DNA from: Vibrio aerogenes
GTDB taxonomy: Bacteria > Pseudomonadota > Gammaproteobacteria > Enterobacterales > Vibrionaceae
Assembly: GCF_024346755.1 (NCBI RefSeq)
Contig: NZ_AP024861.1
Span: forward strand, 992,001 to 1,056,000
Direction: 5' to 3'
Length of the DNA: 64,000 nucleotides
The translations under genes and the position numbers were made by a program. Each line of letters begins with the position of its first letter. Position 1 is the first letter of the stretch. Of this stretch, positions 61,524-64,000 are shown piece by piece. The notes under the pieces were generated by a model. The model worked only from the letters and a program-made list of their open reading frames with translations, did not search any database and had not been told where the DNA came from.

Positions 61524-63281
61524 TTATTTATCAGCAAAGTTTTTATGAATGATGTCCAGCAGCTCATCGCCAAATGAATTCGGGTTCAGCATGTTTTGTA
61601 CACCGAGTACAAATTTGCCATCCCCCGGCTCCATTTCTGAAGACAAGTGCTTTGAAGAGACGATGATGTCAGTCGTTGCCAGTTTGGATTTGTAATCGGA
61701 GACAGCACAGGAATCCATCACATGAGGAATGCCTTTTTTATCCAGATACTTACCGATTTTCATCTTCATCATCATAGAAGATCCCTGTCCGTTCCCACAG
61801 ACAGCCAGAATACTGACCGGGCGGGCATCGTCATGACTGGCGATGGCCTGACCGACGGCTGCAACAATTTCAGGTTCTTCTGAGATCTCAATGGTGCCCT
61901 GGGCATCTTCTTCTGCCCGTAGCTTTTTAGAGGCAAAGAACATGTAAACACCTGCCAGTGCAATCAGTACAAAAAAGAACACTTTCGAGAATGACAGCCC
62001 CTGCATGATTGGCGGGAAAACCAATGCCCAGTCAGCCATGCCCATCCAGCCGTTGAATTCGACGCCGTACTGACCAAACAGATGAATTGCCCATGCAGAA
62101 CCGACCACTTCAATGATGCCCATGACAAAACAAATTTTCATCACAGCGCGCCAGCCGCCAAAGTGGTTGGCAAAGACACCGATGGTTGCATTGGAGAAAA
62201 ACATCGGAATGAAGCCGGGAATAATCATGATCGGTGCATTGAAAGCCAGCATAGCCAGAACTGCGGAGAACTGACCGATTGCCCCCCACATGAAACCAAA
62301 GACCATCGCATTCGGGGAAAATGCATAAATAGCCGCACAGTCAATCGCCAGCACGGCATTGGGAATGACCCGCTCGGAGATGCCTTTGAAGGCTTCAGAA
62401 AGTTCAGCAACAAACATCCTTACCCCGGCAACAATGACCTGAATGGCAACCGCAAATTTCAGACCTGTTTCCAGAATATAAATTGTCCAGTGGGTTTTTC
62501 CGGCCATTGCCTGAAGGTTGTCCAAACCAAAAGACAGCAGAATGATGCCGAAGAACACGGTCATTACGATAGCTGTGGCTGCGATACTGTCGTGGAAAAT
62601 GTGCAGCCATTTAGGCAGTTTCAGGTGATCGACACTATCGTTTTTATCACCTAATTTGGGTGTGACTTTGGTGGCAATCCACGACGCGACCTGTTGTTGG
62701 TGACCAATCGAGAAGCCTGCACCCCCGGTGACTTCTTCAGTTGGTTTGAACATGATGTTTGAGGAAATTCCCCAGTACAGTGCCATCAACACAGCAGAAC
62801 AGACGATGGTCTCCCACATGCCGGCACCGGTGATCAGGTAGAACACCGCAATTAATCCAGCCTGCTGGAACATGATATGCCCGGTTAACATGATGGTCCG
62901 GATACCGGTAAAACGGCGGAAAAGAACCAAAAGAATATTGATACCCAGCGCCAGAAGAACAGCATATCCGACCCAGGAATAACGGTCTCCCATGGTTTCC
63001 ATGGTTGCCATCATCGTTGTGTAAGGGTCAATCACAGAACCGGTTAAACCATGATATTCAGATAATTTTGAGATGACGGGTTTAAAGCCTGCCACCAGTG
63101 TACCGGCACCCACCTGAACCAGCATAAAACCGACGATGGTTTTTATTGATCCTTTCAGAATAGTGGTGGCATCGCGCTTGAGAAGCCAATACCCGATTAA
63201 GGTGACCAGACCGAGTAGTAAAGGTGCTTTGGTCATCACCTGACTGTAAAAAATGTAGAAGATATCGTACAGGAACTCCAT
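61524..63281 (-). CDS. ulaAB: Fused ascorbate PTS IIC-IIB (UlaA-UlaB)
   Basis: A 585-aa protein from ATG 63281. N-terminal EIIC (UlaA) with many helices and motifs [21 protein letters not shown] and [20 protein letters not shown], then a linker with [20 protein letters not shown] and a C-terminal EIIB ([21 protein letters not shown] with the phospho-Cys). In E. coli these are separate proteins. It imports and phosphorylates L-ascorbate. First gene of the operon, divergent from ulaR. UlaG lactonase is not present in the window. Confidence 0.93.
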   Translation of the reverse strand: MEFLYDIFYIFYSQVMTKAPLLLGLVTLIGYWLLKRDATTILKGSIKTIVGFMLVQVGAGTLVAGFKPVISKLSEYHGLTGSVIDPYTTMMATMETMGDRYSWVGYAVLLALGINILLVLFRRFTGIRTIMLTGHIMFQQAGLIAVFYLITGAGMWETIVCSAVLMALYWGISSNIMFKPTEEVTGGAGFSIGHQQQVASWIATKVTPKLGDKNDSVDHLKLPKWLHIFHDSIAATAIVMTVFFGIILLSFGLDNLQAMAGKTHWTIYILETGLKFAVAIQVIVAGVRMFVAELSEAFKGISERVIPNAVLAIDCAAIYAFSPNAMVFGFMWGAIGQFSAVLAMLAFNAPIMIIPGFIPMFFSNATIGVFANHFGGWRAVMKICFVMGIIEVVGSAWAIHLFGQYGVEFNGWMGMADWALVFPPIMQGLSFSKVFFFVLIALAGVYMFFASKKLRAEEDAQGTIEISEEPEIVAAVGQAIASHDDARPVSILAVCGNGQGSSMMMKMKIGKYLDKKGIPHVMDSCAVSDYKSKLATTDIIVSSKHLSSEMEPGDGKFVLGVQNMLNPNSFGDELLDIIHKNFADK

Positions 63282-63311
63282 ATCTTTACCCCTGATATTT
63301 GTAATTGTCAT

Positions 63312-63645
63312 TGAATGTAGGTCAGAGTCAGTTGCTTCGGTTTGCGATGAAACAGACTCAGTTTGCTCACGAAATATAATTTAACAATCACATCTAATCA
63401 TTCAATGATTGTTTTTGATTACTTTGATTTTTATCAATTTCCGGTATGGAAAATTGATATAAATGATAGTTGGATCACCTTGAAATAATTAAAATTGAAT
63501 AAAAACAGTTACTTATGTTTTATTATGAGATGGCGCAAAGTTTTATTGAGAGAGAAATTGACATTGAATGTGATGATTATTAGAATCAAAAAAAATCAAA
63601 ATTAATCACCAAGTGGTCACGTGATGAAAAAATAAGGTGATAAGT
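63312..63645. promoter_or_regulatory. ula divergent control region
   Basis: AT-rich region between ulaAB and the regulator. It holds the dyad AATCATT-C-AATGATT (63396-63410), a second imperfect dyad around GGTAT (63433-63458, ATCAATTTCC / GGAAAATTGAT), and TCACGTGA (63617-63624). These are candidate UlaR or CRP-type sites. Confidence 0.5.
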
Positions 63646-64000
63646 ATGAATGAAGTTCAACGGCATCATGGTATTTTGTCGCTGCTGGAAGAGAAGCAGG
63701 CAATCAATGTCTCTCATATTATTGATGCTTTTAATGTGTCACCGGCAACTGCCCGTCGTGACATTTCCAAGTTGGATGAGTTGGGAAAGTTAAGAAAAGT
63801 CCGTAACGGTGCTGAGCGGATAGAGACAAAGAAAAGAAAGTGGACACCCCTGAATATCAACAGTACCGAGCATTATGAAGAGAAATCTTTAATTGCATTA
63901 CATGCTGCTGAGTTGTGTCAGCCGGGGGACAGCGTGGTGATTAACTGTGGTTCGACAGCATTTCTTTTAGGGCAGCAGCTATGCGGAGAAGATGTTCAGA
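63646..64000 (+). CDS. ulaR: DeoR-family regulator of the ula operon (UlaR-like), partial
   Basis: The first 118 codons: helix-turn-helix DAFNVSPATARRDISKLDELG, then RKVRNGAERI and NCGSTAFLLGQQL, typical of DeoR regulators with a sugar-phosphate domain. Start at ATG 63646 (AAGGTGATAAGT ahead). Divergent from the ascorbate operon. Its C-terminus is beyond the window. Confidence 0.88.
   Translation, partial: MNEVQRHHGILSLLEEKQAINVSHIIDAFNVSPATARRDISKLDELGKLRKVRNGAERIETKKRKWTPLNINSTEHYEEKSLIALHAAELCQPGDSVVINCGSTAFLLGQQLCGEDVQ

Noticed and set aside
62082..62654. 190-codon plus-strand frame within ulaAB
   Set aside because: His/Asn-rich shadow translation of membrane-protein codons.

Overview
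The window looks like chromosomal DNA of a Vibrionaceae gammaproteobacterium, most likely a Vibrio. This is inferred from the protein families (a DUF2999 protein, a Dgt-type dNTPase, DbpA, an orphan VgrG/DUF4123/Rhs type VI cluster, a fused UlaA-UlaB ascorbate PTS), from short intergenic repeats resembling those of vibrios, and from an integron-type attC site. No rRNA, tRNA or CRISPR array was seen. Both ends cut through genes: a nitrilase-family gene on the left and a DeoR/UlaR-type regulator on the right.

Layout. 0-2.6 kb: nitrilase tail, an amino-acid-type ABC binding protein, dgt. 3.2-11.1 kb: an orphan type VI secretion effector operon, vgrG, DUF4123 adaptor, a 329-aa protein, a 1291-aa Rhs protein whose C-terminus reads as a TNT-type NAD(P)+ glycohydrolase toxin, and a 72-aa four-cysteine candidate immunity protein. 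11.1-19.3 kb: a mosaic accessory region with a possible displaced toxin tail plus second immunity gene, a SymE remnant, a single-chain nucleotidyltransferase-HEPN protein whose 5' end is duplicated 1000 bp away around a GNAT gene, an MFS/LysR pair, an SRPBCC membrane protein, an IS5-type transposase remnant joined to a truncated PhzF-like gene, and an attC-like site.

19.6-34 kb: GNAT, DUF2999, a GGDEF diguanylate cyclase, a 162-bp MITE-like palindrome, a penicillin-acylase/AHL-acylase-type Ntn hydrolase, RNase T2, endonuclease V with a leucine-rich secreted protein, DbpA, a two-component system and a D-2-hydroxyacid dehydrogenase. 34-40.2 kb: a ROK regulator divergent from an ABC importer operon followed by a glycerophosphodiesterase. 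40-47.5 kb: GNAT, a CARDB-like secreted protein, an SLC13 permease with a LysR regulator, a chemotaxis receptor and an EEP-family phosphodiesterase/nuclease. 47.5-51.6 kb: iron uptake (FhuF-like reductase, TonB receptor with a Fur-box-like site, AraC regulator). 51.8-54 kb: MarR regulator divergent from a DMT exporter and an FMN reductase, with two matching operator palindromes. 54.3-57.7 kb: membrane protein, a pseudo-receiver/TPR protein and a small unknown. 57.9-64 kb: L-ascorbate (ula) operon with an embedded HAD phosphatase, divergent from its DeoR-type regulator.

Two themes cut across the window. Short tandem repeats with 14-18-bp units recur at six or more places, several at or inside the 3' ends of genes. 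Several families of small palindromic intergenic repeats are present, including one seen in full, half and internally deleted forms.
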